From contig NZ_CP073115.1 in assembly GCF_024205705.1 (NCBI RefSeq), positions 186,001 through 250,000 on the forward strand: 64,000 bases of DNA, read 5' to 3'. Positions 43,601 to 51,254 of this stretch are shown here, one piece after another (within the stretch, counting starts at the first letter, position 1; every line of letters starts with the position of its first letter). A model generated the notes under the pieces. The model searched no databases, had not been told where the DNA came from, and saw only the letters and a list, made by a program, of their open reading frames with translations. Source of the stretch: Neisseria subflava (GTDB taxonomy: Bacteria; Pseudomonadota; Gammaproteobacteria; Burkholderiales; Neisseriaceae). Made by a program: the position numbers and the translations under genes.

Positions 43601-45049
43601 GCCCCTGAAAAAGTGACTTTAACCAAAAATGCTGATGGTAGCTGGACTTCAAGCAACCCTACAACGTTACCAAATGTTGAAGCAGGTCAGAGCAGCACCA
43701 CCATTCCACAAGACAAAGTGAAAGATGGCTCTCCAGTGACGGCTCAAGCGAAAGACCCTGCAGGCAACGAAAGTGCGGTTGTGACTCAACCGGCAGGTAA
43801 CAATAAGGTTGTTAAACTTGAACTATCACTTGCAGAAGATACTGGTGCGTCTCGTAACGATAACTATACTAAAAATGGTAAAGTTAACGTGTCTGGTATT
43901 CCATCAGGTTCTGAATGGGAATACAGTACAGACGGCGGTCAAACTTGGAATTCTGGTTCTGGTAACTCGTTTACCTTACCAAACAACACCAAAGTAGGTG
44001 GTATTGCATACAGCTTACAAGCTCGTGTGAAAGGTAATGCGGCATCAACCAGCGACACCTTAAATATGACGCTTGACCAAAAAGCAGGTGAATTCCATGC
44101 GATTATTGATGGTAGTATGAATTTAATCGGAACAGCTGAGAAAAATTCAACGATTTCTATCAATAATAGAAGTGGTAAAGCAAATGCCAATGGTGAGTTT
44201 GAGTTTGCTACGGGTATTGCTTCAGGTGCAACAGCGAAGAAAGTACATTACTCTGTAATTGAAACAGACTTAGCGGGTAACTCTGTGTCTAAGGATGTTG
44301 CTTACACTTACTACCGTCGTGTTGGTGGTGGTTCCCATGAAACTTACGGTAACGAAAATGATGTTATCTTAATTGGTACTAAAGGTGGTACTGGTGACTT
44401 GGGTGCGTTGATTAGATCTAGCCTAACTACTGGTAGCGGTGATGATTCTGTCTATGCAACTGGGGTTCAATACCGTAGCAATACACTTGATATGGGGGAC
44501 GGTAATGACTTCGCGAGTTTCCAAAACATTGCTGGTACTATAAACATGGGGGCTGGTAATGATATCCTTGAAGCTCGTCAGACAGGCAATGGGTTCTTCT
44601 ATTTAGCTGGTGGTAATCCAACAATCAATATGGGGGCTGGTGATGACATCGTGAGAACATCTAGTACGATTAATACCAGAGCATCTATTGATGGAGGCAG
44701 TGATTTCGATACACTTCAATTTGTGAACCGAGATGGCAAAGCGATTACAACCACTATTTCAATGATCTCTAATTTTGAGAAAATTGATATTACCGGCACG
44801 TCAAACAACTCAGTTACTATCAGCGCAAGCGATGTTGATAGAAACCACAGTGCTAAAGCAACTGTTGATGCAAGTGGTAAATCTCATAACAACGTGTTAA
44901 TTGTTGATGGTGATGCGGGTGATAAAGTGACCTTAAGTGGTATTAGCAAAGCTGCAAGCTCACAAGTTACTCATGAAGGCAATACTTATAATGTTTACAA
45001 CACTGGTTCTAATGAACTTTGGGTTGATTCAGATATTACCGTTGCTTAA
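34634..45049 (+). CDS. Giant BapA-like repeat adhesin, type I secreted
   Basis: A 3471-residue surface protein. Residues 1-168 are a BapA-type N-terminal prefix domain with a hydrophobic AAAGVAAVGGIIAAASGG segment that may hold the protein in the outer membrane. From 169 to about 2505 lie 21 near-identical Ig-like repeats of two kinds (A of 107 residues beginning DTTAPAKPTVEAKDNGSVEV, B of 115 residues beginning DTTAPSAPEVTPSTTDGSVT). Three diverged copies and two further conserved copies follow to about 3056. The C-terminal part has RTX-like calcium-binding pieces (GSGDDSVYA, MGDGNDFASF, MGAGNDILEA, MGAGDDIVRT) and ends in DSDITVA, as in type I substrates. The secretion genes lie just downstream. 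A ribosome binding site AAAGGGAAAA precedes the ATG. Codon use is AT-richer than the chromosome on either side. Confidence 0.92.
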   Translation: MSKNISVKINSGNETVETVKLNTTNKKVIIKAQPNVNYELVDDNTQYAPETIDTKRIGNDLHIAFEGTDINQESDLVLEGYYENNNTELLLGKAENGQYYAYVPQSGVESDAVTLLAEQVFAPQALGGNSVATPFWAFNPNWLWAAAGVAAVGGIIAAASGGKGSSNPDTTAPAKPAVTAKDNGSVEVTPPADADTKSVEVSYTDEAGTPKTATLTKGEDGNWTSNNPDVAVDPATGKATIPADKVKDGSPVTAKATDTAGNAGEEGTANAGNNPDTTAPAKPTVEAKDNGSVEVTPPADADTKSVEVSYTDEAGTPKTATLTKGEDGTWTSNNPDVAVDPATGKATIPADKVKDGSPVTAKATDTAGNTGEEGTANAGNNPDTTAPSAPEVTPSTTDGSVTVKVPGDAQVGDTVEVTVTPEGSDTSEKVTLTKQADGSWTSDKPAIVPNVKAGKDSTTIPQDKVKDGSEVTAQAKDPSGNESTPVKANAGNNAATPDTTAPSAPEVTPSTTDGSVAVKVPGDAQVGDTVEVTVTPEGSDTPEKVTLTKQADGSWTSDKPETVPNVEAGKDSTTIPQDKVKDGSEVTAQAKDPSGNESTPVKANAGNNAATPDTTAPAKPTVEAKDNGSVEVTPPADADTKSVEVGYTDEAGTPKTATLTKGDDDNWTSNNPDVAVDPATGKATIPADKVKDGSPVTAKATDTAGNTGEEGTANAGNNPDTTAPSAPEVTPSTTDGSVTVKVPSDAQTGDTVEVTVTPEGSDTPEKVTLTKQADGSWTSDKPETVPNVEAGKDSTTIPQDKVKDGSEVTAQAKDPSGNESTPVKANAGNNAATPDTTAPAKPTVEAKDNGSVEVTPPADADTKSVEVGYTDEAGTPKTATLTKGDDDNWTSNNPDVAVDPATGKATIPADKVKDGSPVTAKATDTAGNTGEEGTANAGNNPDTTAPSAPEVTPSTTDGSVTVKVPSDAQTGDTVEVTVTPEGSDTPEKVTLTKQPDGSWTSDKPETVPNVEAGKDSTTIPQDKVKDGSEVTAQAKDPSGNESTPVKANAGNNAATPDTTAPSAPEVTPSTTDGSVTVKVPGDAQTGDTVEVTVTPEGSDTPEKVTLTKQADGSWTSDKPETVPSVEAGKDSTTIPQDKVKDGSEVTAQAKDPSGNESTPVKANAGNNAAAPDTTAPAKPTVEAKDNGSVEVTPPADADTKSVEVSYTDEAGTPKTATLTKGEDGAWTSNNPDVAVDPATGKATIPADKVKDGSPVTAKATDTAGNTGEEGTANAGNNPDTTAPSAPEVTPSTTDGSVTVKVPSDAQTGDTVEVTVTPEGSDTPEKVTLTKQADGSWTSDKPETVPNVEAGKDSTTIPQDKVKDGSEVTAQAKDPSGNESTPVKANAGNNAAAPDTTAPAKPTVEAKDNGSVEVTPPADADTKSVEVSYTDEAGTPKTATLTKGEDGAWTSNNPDVAVDPATGKATIPADKVKDGSPVTAKATDTAGNTGEEGTVNAGNNPATADTTAPAKPTVEAKDNGSVEVTPPADADTKSVEVSYTDEAGTLKTATLTKGDDGNWTSNNPDVAVDPATGKATIPADKVKDGSPVTAKATDTAGNAGEEGTANAGNNPDTTAPSAPEVTPSTTDGSVTVKVPGDAQTGDTVEVTVTPEGSDTPEKVTLTKQADGSWTSDKPETVPSVEAGKDSTTIPQDKVKDGSEVTAQAKDPSGNESTPVKANAGNNAAAPDTTAPSAPEVTPSTTDGSVTVKVPGDAQAGDTVEVTVTPEGSDTPEKVTLTKQADGSWTSDKPETVPSVEAGKDSTTIPQDKVKDGSEVTAQAKDPSGNESTPVKANAGNNAATPDTTAPSAPEVTPSTTDGSVTVKVPGDAQTGDTVEVTVTPEGSDTPEKVTLTKQADGSWTSDKPETVPSVEAGKDSTTIPQDKVKDGSEVTAQAKDPSGNESTPVKANAGNNAAAPDTTAPAKPTVEAKDNGSVEVTPPADADTKSVEVGYTDEAGTPKTATLTKGEDGNWTSNNPDVAVDPATGKATIPADKVKDGSPVTAKATDTAGNTGEEGTANAGNNPDTTAPSAPEVTPSTTDGSVTVKVPSDAQTGDTVEVTVTPEGSDTPEKVTLTKQADGSWTSDKPETVPNVEAGKDSTTIPQDKVKDGSEVTAQAKDPSGNESTPVKANAGNNAAAPDTTAPAKPTVEAKDNGSVEVTPPADADTKSVEVSYTDEAGTPKTATLTKGEDGAWTSNNPDVAVDPATGKATIPADKVKDGSPVTAKATDTAGNTGEEGTVNAGNNPATADTTAPAKPTVEAKDNGSVEVTPPADADTKSVEVSYTDEAGTLKTATLTKGDDGNWTSNNPDVAVDPATGKATIPADKVKDGSPVTAKATDTAGNAGEEGTANAGNNPDTTAPSAPEVTPSTTDGSVTVKVPGDAQAGDTVEVTVTPEGSDTPEKVTLTKQADGSWTSDKPETVPNVEAGKDSTTIPQDKVKDGSEVTAQAKDPSGNDSVPVTAQAGENADKTAPGKPTIEAKINGTVEITPPADEDTKSVEVNYIDEEGNPQTVTIIKDANEGWIPSEPFDLLTNPDVILPDSETGKIILPADKVKDGSLVKASATDNVGNKGEEATEHAVSNPDLPPGEPGVEALEDRSVRVTMPNDAEVGDFVVIRRATFNFNVGDNAYDDGEILATLTKQQDGSWISDKPENVPSVDVGNNTTIIPANKLKGFANVHIYTEDPAGNTSPVPLAYLPLETAEVTAKTDGSVEITPPAALYVKSMKVRYIDEAGKSKTATLTKGEDGTWTSDSPDVVVESATGKATIPADKVQDGSEVGADVADGQGVSSRESKANAGNNPDTTAPAKPTVEAKDNGSVEVTPPADADTKSVEVSYTDEAGTPKTATITKGADGTWTSNNPDVKVESATGKATIPADKVQDGSPVKAKATDTAGNTGEEGTANAGNNPDTTAPSAPEVTPSTEDGSVTVKVPSDAEAGDTVEVTVTPEGSDAPEKVTLTKNADGSWTSSNPTTLPNVEAGQSSTTIPQDKVKDGSPVTAQAKDPAGNESAVVTQPAGNNKVVKLELSLAEDTGASRNDNYTKNGKVNVSGIPSGSEWEYSTDGGQTWNSGSGNSFTLPNNTKVGGIAYSLQARVKGNAASTSDTLNMTLDQKAGEFHAIIDGSMNLIGTAEKNSTISINNRSGKANANGEFEFATGIASGATAKKVHYSVIETDLAGNSVSKDVAYTYYRRVGGGSHETYGNENDVILIGTKGGTGDLGALIRSSLTTGSGDDSVYATGVQYRSNTLDMGDGNDFASFQNIAGTINMGAGNDILEARQTGNGFFYLAGGNPTINMGAGDDIVRTSSTINTRASIDGGSDFDTLQFVNRDGKAITTTISMISNFEKIDITGTSNNSVTISASDVDRNHSAKATVDASGKSHNNVLIVDGDAGDKVTLSGISKAASSQVTHEGNTYNVYNTGSNELWVDSDITVA
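38147..39808 (+). repeat. Segmental duplication within adhesin, copy 1
   Basis: The five-unit block A B A A B (1662 bases) recurs at 40499 with a period of 2352 bases and carries the same diagnostic variants, including the extra PATA codons and the TLKTATL change. It is a higher-order duplication laid over the basic repeats. Confidence 0.8.
40499..42151 (+). repeat. Segmental duplication within adhesin, copy 2
   Basis: Second copy of the A B A A B block, 2352 bases after the first. The last B unit diverges at its 3' end (GNDSVPVTAQAGENA), where it meets the degenerate part. Confidence 0.8.
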
Positions 45050-45067
45050 TTTGTAACATCTATTAGA

Positions 45068-45094
45068 AAAACGCACCTTCGGGTGCGTTTTTTT
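45068..45094 (+). terminator. UUCG-loop rho-independent terminator after adhesin
   Basis: Stem AAAACGCACC/GGTGCGTTTT around TTCG, followed by T-run. It is not built from uptake sequences, unlike most terminators in this window, in keeping with a foreign origin. The only uptake sequence of this locus lies just after it (45112-45123). Confidence 0.9.
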
Positions 45095-45217
45095 ATCTAC
45101 TTTACACATTGAGGCCGTCTGAAAACCTTGTATTTTGTACTTTATTTAACTAATTTGATTTATAATTTCTAAAGTGAAAAAGTCTTATTTTCTGCACTAA
45201 AAAAGAGAAATTTGTTT

Positions 45218-46480
45218 ATGAAAAATCCCCATCAGAAGTTTATTGCATTGCTACTGTATGGCATTTTGCAATCACCTTCAGCTTTTGCAGTGGAATTGGT
45301 CGATATACTTCGTTATTCGCTGCAAAACGACCCGACATTACAGGAAGCTAATGCTAATACAGAGGGTGCCTACAATGACATGAAAGCCTCAAGGGCCGGG
45401 CATTACCCGACTTTTTCTTTAACAGGACAAAATGTTTTGGCTCAGCGGCATACTTCAGACAATTCCAAAATGCGCGATGATCTAGGGATTAAATCGCGCT
45501 TGAATTTGTATGCTTGGGGCGGTATTCAGGCTGCTGTCGAACGCGACAAGCATAAAATGGAGTATTACCAATACAAATATTATGAGACCCGAGAGGAGTT
45601 AGCCAATACAATCAGTACGCTTTATCTGACTGCGTTACGTGCGAAAGAGTCAATAGCGATTGCTAAGAGAAACATCAAACGCCATGAAAAATTTTTGGCT
45701 GACTTACGTATTATTAGTAAATATGATCCAGGTCGCCGTTCAGAAAAGACTCAAGCAGAATCTCGCTATTTGCAGACTTTGTCGAATGAAGCTAATTTAC
45801 AAAAAACTTTATCAGTGGCTTTGAGCAAGCTGAATAAATACAGTGCTAAGAAATTAACTGAGAAAGATATTGTCGATCCATTTGGTAAACAGAATGCAGA
45901 TCAGTTGATTGCTTCTTTTGATAAGGCGCAGGCAAAAGAGCATCCAAGCGTGAAAGCGCAGGAGTCGGAATACAACAGCGCATTATCTGATATTAAGGTA
46001 AACAAGGCCTCAAGATACCCCTCTATTAATTTAGAAGGTAGTGCGACGCATCGCGATAGAAGCATTGCTGTAACAATGAGTTGGGATTTTTATAACAAAT
46101 CTTCTGATTATTCTGTCAAAAAAAGCCATGCGGTAGCATTATCGGCAAAATCGCGTTCAGATGAATTGCTACGGGATATTCAAGAACGTGCGGAAACGGC
46201 GAAAGTGGATATGAAACAGAACGAACGCCGTGCCAAAATTGCGAAACTGTTGATTGCAACACAATCAAAAGTGGCAAAAGACTATGAGCAGCAGTTTTAT
46301 ATTGCAAATCGAACATTGTTGGATGTCTTGGATTCGTATGCGGAACTGGCATCAACTGAAACCAACTATATCGAGGCGCAAAACGACTACCGAGATGCAG
46401 CGGTTGCGTATCTGCTTGCCAAAGCCAGCTTGGCCAAGTGGGCTAAAGTGCCGGATTTTAATGCAAACGGCCATTTTTGA
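45218..46480 (+). CDS. TolC family outer membrane protein of type I secretion
   Basis: A 420-residue outer-membrane factor with a signal peptide (MKNPHQKFIALLLYGILQSPSAFA, cut before VELVDI). The mature part begins with the typical LRYSLQNDPTLQEANANTEGAYNDMKASRAGHYPTFSL and has the duplicated helical layout of TolC-like proteins, with the second repeat starting near KAQAKEHPSVKAQESEY. In type I secretion it forms the outer duct that joins the ABC transporter and adaptor. I chose the ATG at 45218, preceded by AAAAGAGAAA. The ABC/HlyD gene starts 27 bases after its stop. Confidence 0.9.
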   Translation: MKNPHQKFIALLLYGILQSPSAFAVELVDILRYSLQNDPTLQEANANTEGAYNDMKASRAGHYPTFSLTGQNVLAQRHTSDNSKMRDDLGIKSRLNLYAWGGIQAAVERDKHKMEYYQYKYYETREELANTISTLYLTALRAKESIAIAKRNIKRHEKFLADLRIISKYDPGRRSEKTQAESRYLQTLSNEANLQKTLSVALSKLNKYSAKKLTEKDIVDPFGKQNADQLIASFDKAQAKEHPSVKAQESEYNSALSDIKVNKASRYPSINLEGSATHRDRSIAVTMSWDFYNKSSDYSVKKSHAVALSAKSRSDELLRDIQERAETAKVDMKQNERRAKIAKLLIATQSKVAKDYEQQFYIANRTLLDVLDSYAELASTETNYIEAQNDYRDAAVAYLLAKASLAKWAKVPDFNANGHF

Positions 46481-46507
46481 TTTGTCGTTATTTTGTAGAT
46501 AGATTTT

Positions 46508-49500
46508 ATGAATTCAATTATTAAACATTTAGCCATTGCAACAAAATTGCTTAATCAACCTGTTGCAGAAGAGGCTCTTGCAGCAAACATTGCTAGAGAA
46601 CGAAATTTAAATGCCAATATCCAATCGTTGAGTGAAGTTTTACGCAGTTATGGGTTTGAAAACCATATTTCCCGTCGCAAACTGATTGAGATCCCTTCAC
46701 TTGCGATGCCTGTAGTCATTATTCTCCATAATGATGAAGCTGCAGTTGTCAGTGAGGTAAAAGGGCGAGGAGAAGAGCGTGTTTATGTCATCCGTTCTGG
46801 GGATGCGCCGGCACATGAAGTCAGTCATAAAGAGCTTGAAACTCAATATTTGGGGTTTTGTTGGTTCATTAAACCCAAGTTGACTGCAGACCACCGCTCT
46901 GAGTTGCCAGAGTACCATTTGCCTAAAGCATGGTTTTGGAAAGTGATTGGACGGTTTAAAAAGTATTATTACCAAGTAATCTTAGCATCGTTCCTTATCA
47001 ATATTTTGGCATTGGTCAGTTCGCTGTATGTCATGAATGTATATGACCGTGTAATTCCAAATCAGGCTTACTCTACTTTGTGGGTGCTGAGTATTGGCGT
47101 ATTTTTGGCGATTGTCTTCGAGTTTATCGGTAAAATGATACGTTCGCGTCTGACAGATATTGCGGGTAAAAAGGCAGATTTAATTATTAGTTCTGCGTTG
47201 TTCAGACGTGTGATGGCTTTACGTCTGATTGAGCGTCCGATTTCATCCGGTTCATATGCCAACAATTTGCGGGATTTTGAAGCTGTACGTGAATTTATGA
47301 CCAGCGCTAGTTTGTTGGTTTTGGTTGATGCGCCGTTTTTGTTACTTTTCTTGTTTGTAATATTTATTATTGGCGGAAAACTTGTAATCGTACCAATCAT
47401 TACCTGTATTTTGGTAATTGTGGTTTCTTTTGCGGTTCAGCCTATGTTGGCTAAACGCATTAATGAAAGTATGAAAGAAAGCTCACAACGTCAAGGTTTG
47501 GCTGTTGAGGCCGTAGAAGGTATCGAAACACTTAAAGTCAACAATGCGACTAACTGGGCACAGCAGCGTTGGGATAAGTTGAATGCTGTGACGGCAGCCA
47601 GCTCAATGAAAGTTAAAGAAATTAATGAGTTTGTATCCAACTTTACCGTAGGCCTACAGCAGCTTAATACCGTGGGTTTGGTTGTTTTAGGTACTTATTT
47701 GATTCATGACAGCGTAGTTGAGGCACGTATTACGATGGGTGCGGTGATTGCATCAGTCATCCTTTCCGGTCGTGCACTCTCTTCATTAGGCAAAATTGCC
47801 GGATTGGCTATACGTTTCCAACAGGCAAAAAATGCGCTTCATGGTATCAATGCGATTGTTGAAAGACCGATTGAGCGTGACCCTGAGCGCGCCTATGTAA
47901 CACTTGATCAAGTTCAGGGACAGCTTACTTTTGATAATGTTGTATTCAAATATAATGAAGATACACAACCTGCTATCTCCAATCTTAATCTGATCATCCG
48001 CCCTGGTGAGAAAGTTGCCATTTTAGGACGGATTGGCAGCGGTAAAAGTACTTTATTAAAGTTGGCCAGTGGCCTGTATGATCCGACAGGAGGCAATATT
48101 TTGCTGGATAACGTGGACATCCGCCAAATTGATCCGAATTTTCTGCGTGATAAAGTTGCTTTGCTGAATCAATCTCCAAGATTATTCCTCGGTACATTGC
48201 GAGAGAACTTGGACTTGGGCCGTATGAATGGGTATTCAACTGATCAGGAATTGCTGGGGGCATTGCACAATTTCCATTTGGATCAGCTTGTTCGTAATCA
48301 TCCTAAAGGTTTGGATATGCCTTTGGGTGAAGATGGCTTAGGGCTCTCAGGCGGACAAAAACAAATTGTATCGCTGGTACGTTTGACGCTCTCTCACCCT
48401 CGTGTAGTGTTGCTGGATGAACCGACAACCGGTTTGGATGAGCAGACAGAACGTCAGGCCTTGGGTGTCTTGGCTCAATGGGCGCATGATAAAACCGTTG
48501 TTGTTGTTACGCATCGCTTGCAGGTTCTTCCTATGGTTAATCGTGTTGTGGTGGTTGATAACGGCCGTGTCATTATCGACGGACCCCGCGATGCGGTGAT
48601 TGCTAAATTACGTGAGAATGAAGAACGCCAAGCCCAAGCAGTACAGGCACAAGCTCAAAAAGCGGCACAAGTTGCAGCTGAAAAAAAGAAGGAAAAGGGA
48701 ATTAATATGTCAAATCAGCAATCGGAACATATCGATCAAGAAGATTTAAAGCTGATTAATGATTTAAGTGCAGCTTTACAGTCTGAAAAACATACAGGTT
48801 ATTTTGCAGTTATCAGTTTGTTTCTGTCTTTTGTCATTGTCTTCATTGTATGGGCTTATTTCAGTCCGCTTGAAGAAGTGACACAAGGACAGGGAAGGAT
48901 TATTCCGAGTAGCCGTGAACAGATTGTGCAGAGCTTAGATCCAGGAACGATTCAAGAAATGTTGGTTAAAGAGGGCGATACTGTCGAAAAAGGCCAGGTC
49001 CTCTTGAAATTGGATGATACTCGAAGTTCGGCCATTTTGCGCGAAAGTCAGGCAAAAGTAGAAAATTTGGAAGCAATGGCTGCCCGTCTGAAAGCTGAAG
49101 CCTACAATAGTAAATTGACTTTTCCTGAAGGCATTTCTTCTGAGTTGAAAAAACGTGAAGAAGCTGCCTATATTTCTCGTCGTAAGGCAATGGAAGAGCA
49201 AGTTTCCGGTTTGCGGCAAAGTAAGGCGGCTTTGGACAAACAGATTTCAATTGTCAGTCCTATGGTTCAAAGAGGTGTTATGTCTCAGGTTGAGCTATTG
49301 CGTATGCAACGTGATTCACAGGATTTGGCTGTACAAATCACTGAGCGCCAAAACCGTTACACGACAGATGCAAGTAACGAATTGGTTAAAACCGAAGCTG
49401 AGCTTGCACAAGCTAAGGAAAATATGGCCATGCGTGCTGACCCGGTTGATCGTTCACAAATTCGTGCACCGATGAAAGGTATTGTGAAAAATATCCGTAT

Positions 49501-49939
49501 TAATACTATTGGTGGTGTGGTCAATGCCGGACAGGATATTTTGGAAATTGTACCAATTGAGGATAACCTTTTGGTTGAAGCCTATATCCGCCCGAATGAC
49601 GTGGCCTTCATTCGACCAGGGTTACCTGCTGTAGTGAAATTAACGGCTTATGATTATGCTATTTATGGTGGTCTGGAAGGTAAAGTTATTTTGATTAGTC
49701 CGGATACATTGAGTGATGAGAAACGCAATACCGGTGATTTGAAACTGAATATGAATAATGTATATTACCGTATTTTGGTTCAAACTTCTGGCAGCAAGCT
49801 ATTGGATAAGAACGGAAAAGAAATGCCAATTATTCCAGGTATGGTGGCAACAGTTGATGTGAAAACTGGTGAGAAGACTGTGTTCCAATACTTGATCAAA
49901 CCAATTACTAGAATGAAGCAGGCATTGCGGGAACGCTAG
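46508..49939 (+). CDS. Type I secretion ABC transporter joined in frame to HlyD-like adaptor
   Basis: A 1143-residue open frame combining two normally separate proteins. Residues 1-130 resemble the inactive C39-like domain of LapB/RtxB-type transporters, with no catalytic cysteine seen. Membrane helices follow, then an ATPase domain with Walker A GRIGSGKSTLLKLA near 507, LSGGQKQIVSLVRL near 613 and VVLLDEPTTGLDE near 635. An Ala/Gln/Lys-rich linker leads to a HlyD-type adaptor from 734, with a membrane helix near 768-788, a coiled coil and RSQIRAPMKGIVKNIRINTIGG. At 48703-48705 a TAA lies one frame off and ATG follows at 48707 behind AAGGAAAAGGG, so one A missing from the run at 48681-48687 may have fused the genes. 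True fusion cannot be excluded. Confidence 0.88.
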   Translation: MNSIIKHLAIATKLLNQPVAEEALAANIARERNLNANIQSLSEVLRSYGFENHISRRKLIEIPSLAMPVVIILHNDEAAVVSEVKGRGEERVYVIRSGDAPAHEVSHKELETQYLGFCWFIKPKLTADHRSELPEYHLPKAWFWKVIGRFKKYYYQVILASFLINILALVSSLYVMNVYDRVIPNQAYSTLWVLSIGVFLAIVFEFIGKMIRSRLTDIAGKKADLIISSALFRRVMALRLIERPISSGSYANNLRDFEAVREFMTSASLLVLVDAPFLLLFLFVIFIIGGKLVIVPIITCILVIVVSFAVQPMLAKRINESMKESSQRQGLAVEAVEGIETLKVNNATNWAQQRWDKLNAVTAASSMKVKEINEFVSNFTVGLQQLNTVGLVVLGTYLIHDSVVEARITMGAVIASVILSGRALSSLGKIAGLAIRFQQAKNALHGINAIVERPIERDPERAYVTLDQVQGQLTFDNVVFKYNEDTQPAISNLNLIIRPGEKVAILGRIGSGKSTLLKLASGLYDPTGGNILLDNVDIRQIDPNFLRDKVALLNQSPRLFLGTLRENLDLGRMNGYSTDQELLGALHNFHLDQLVRNHPKGLDMPLGEDGLGLSGGQKQIVSLVRLTLSHPRVVLLDEPTTGLDEQTERQALGVLAQWAHDKTVVVVTHRLQVLPMVNRVVVVDNGRVIIDGPRDAVIAKLRENEERQAQAVQAQAQKAAQVAAEKKKEKGINMSNQQSEHIDQEDLKLINDLSAALQSEKHTGYFAVISLFLSFVIVFIVWAYFSPLEEVTQGQGRIIPSSREQIVQSLDPGTIQEMLVKEGDTVEKGQVLLKLDDTRSSAILRESQAKVENLEAMAARLKAEAYNSKLTFPEGISSELKKREEAAYISRRKAMEEQVSGLRQSKAALDKQISIVSPMVQRGVMSQVELLRMQRDSQDLAVQITERQNRYTTDASNELVKTEAELAQAKENMAMRADPVDRSQIRAPMKGIVKNIRINTIGGVVNAGQDILEIVPIEDNLLVEAYIRPNDVAFIRPGLPAVVKLTAYDYAIYGGLEGKVILISPDTLSDEKRNTGDLKLNMNNVYYRILVQTSGSKLLDKNGKEMPIIPGMVATVDVKTGEKTVFQYLIKPITRMKQALRER

Positions 49940-49942
49940 AAT

Positions 49943-49975
49943 AAAAAAGCAGTATGCATAGCATACTGCTTTTTT
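49943..49975 (+). terminator. Rho-independent terminator after type I secretion genes
   Basis: A 15-base perfect stem AAAAAAGCAGTATGC/GCATACTGCTTTTTT with a 3-base loop. It is followed by the convergent ABC-2 permease gene, so the stem can act in both directions. Confidence 0.9.
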
Positions 49976-50000
49976 ATTGGGTAAAAGTATATCAATAGGT

Positions 50001-51254
50001 TTAAAACCTTACCTGCGTCTGCAACTGCCTACGATAAACCAGCACGGCGGCGGTCAGAGTGGTGGCGGAGAAGGCGGACAACAGGATGAGATAACGGCCG
50101 ATTCCGTCCAGTCCGCTGCGGTTGAGCAGCAATTCCTGAAAAGCCTTCAAGCCCCAAGCCATCGGGGAAATCCAAGTGAGTTGCTGCATGGTTTCGGGCA
50201 TGACGTGGGCGGGCACCATAATGCCGCCGATTGCCGCCATCAGGATAATGCCGCCGCCACCGAGGACGACGGCGTGTTCGGTGGATTTGGCGCAGACGCT
50301 GATTAGAAGCGCGTAGCCGAGTGCGGCGGCGCTGACGGCGGCGGACAGCAGCGCGTAGGGAACAAGGCTGCCGTTGAGTATGAGGGCGGGCACGCCGATT
50401 TCGGGCAGCAGGTAGCGGCCGAGCAACAGCATTCCGACAAACTGAAGCTGGTTAATCAGGAAATAGGGGATGAGTTTGGCGGCAATCAGGCCGGACGCGG
50501 AGGCGCGGGCGAGGCGCAGGCGGGTGATGGTGTTGGTCTGGCGTTCCAGCGCCATGACGTTCGACAGCGGTATCATTATGAAAAACATACCGAAAATCAG
50601 CCATGCGGGAACGCTATGTTGTACAGCGTTGGGTTTTTCTACCGTGCCGCTGCCTGCGCTCAGGTAATGCTCTTCCAGCATTTTCTTATCTAAAAAGCTG
50701 CGCACGGCGGCAAATTGTTCGTCGTTTTTTTCATCCACTTTTTTCTGGATGTCTTTGCGGATGGCGCGGGGCAGTTTTTTATTGTCGATTTTGATGCCGT
50801 CGTTGTTGTCGAAATAGGCGTCCAGCCGCGTTTCGGTGTAGTGCTGCTGCAAAACGCCTTTAACTGCTGCCAGCCATGAAGGCTCGGTATCGGGCGGTAC
50901 ATAGATTTGCAGGGCTTTGTCGTCGGCGATTTTTCCGGAAGCGGAGTTCGGGTTGTGCAGCACCAGTTGGAAACGTTTGTCGTGCAGGCCGTTTTGCGCG
51001 TCGGTCAGTTTTTCAGACGGCATCAGTGTGACATGGATTTGCTCTTTTTCCAGCGCGGCGGCCAGCGCGGTATTGATACTATCGTTTGCTATGCCAACCA
51101 GCGCAATACGGCTGTCGGTGTGTGGGTCTTGGTCGCGGCTCAGCGCCAACGACATAATCAGCATGAAGGCGATGGGCATCACAAACAACACGGCCAAACC
51201 GTGCAGGTCTCGGCAGAGCAGTTTGAGTTCTTTGAGGAGGGAGGAAATCGTCAT
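50001..51254 (-). CDS. ABC-2 type transporter permease
   Basis: A 417-residue inner-membrane protein. One helix near the N-terminus (LHGLAVLFVMPIAFMLIMSLAL), a large periplasmic or extracytoplasmic domain, and five to six helices in the C-terminal part (VPAWLIFGMFFIMIPLSNVMALE, YFLINQLQFVGMLLLGRYLL, LLSAAVSAAALGYALLISVCA and so on) fit the ABC-2 export permeases such as the YhhJ/YbhR group. Its start overlaps the ATPase stop by four bases (ATGA), showing coupled translation. The substrate is unknown; drugs, lipids or a small secreted metabolite are all possible. It precedes no terminator of its own and shares the one at 49943. Confidence 0.88.
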   Translation of the reverse strand: MTISSLLKELKLLCRDLHGLAVLFVMPIAFMLIMSLALSRDQDPHTDSRIALVGIANDSINTALAAALEKEQIHVTLMPSEKLTDAQNGLHDKRFQLVLHNPNSASGKIADDKALQIYVPPDTEPSWLAAVKGVLQQHYTETRLDAYFDNNDGIKIDNKKLPRAIRKDIQKKVDEKNDEQFAAVRSFLDKKMLEEHYLSAGSGTVEKPNAVQHSVPAWLIFGMFFIMIPLSNVMALERQTNTITRLRLARASASGLIAAKLIPYFLINQLQFVGMLLLGRYLLPEIGVPALILNGSLVPYALLSAAVSAAALGYALLISVCAKSTEHAVVLGGGGIILMAAIGGIMVPAHVMPETMQQLTWISPMAWGLKAFQELLLNRSGLDGIGRYLILLSAFSATTLTAAVLVYRRQLQTQVRF

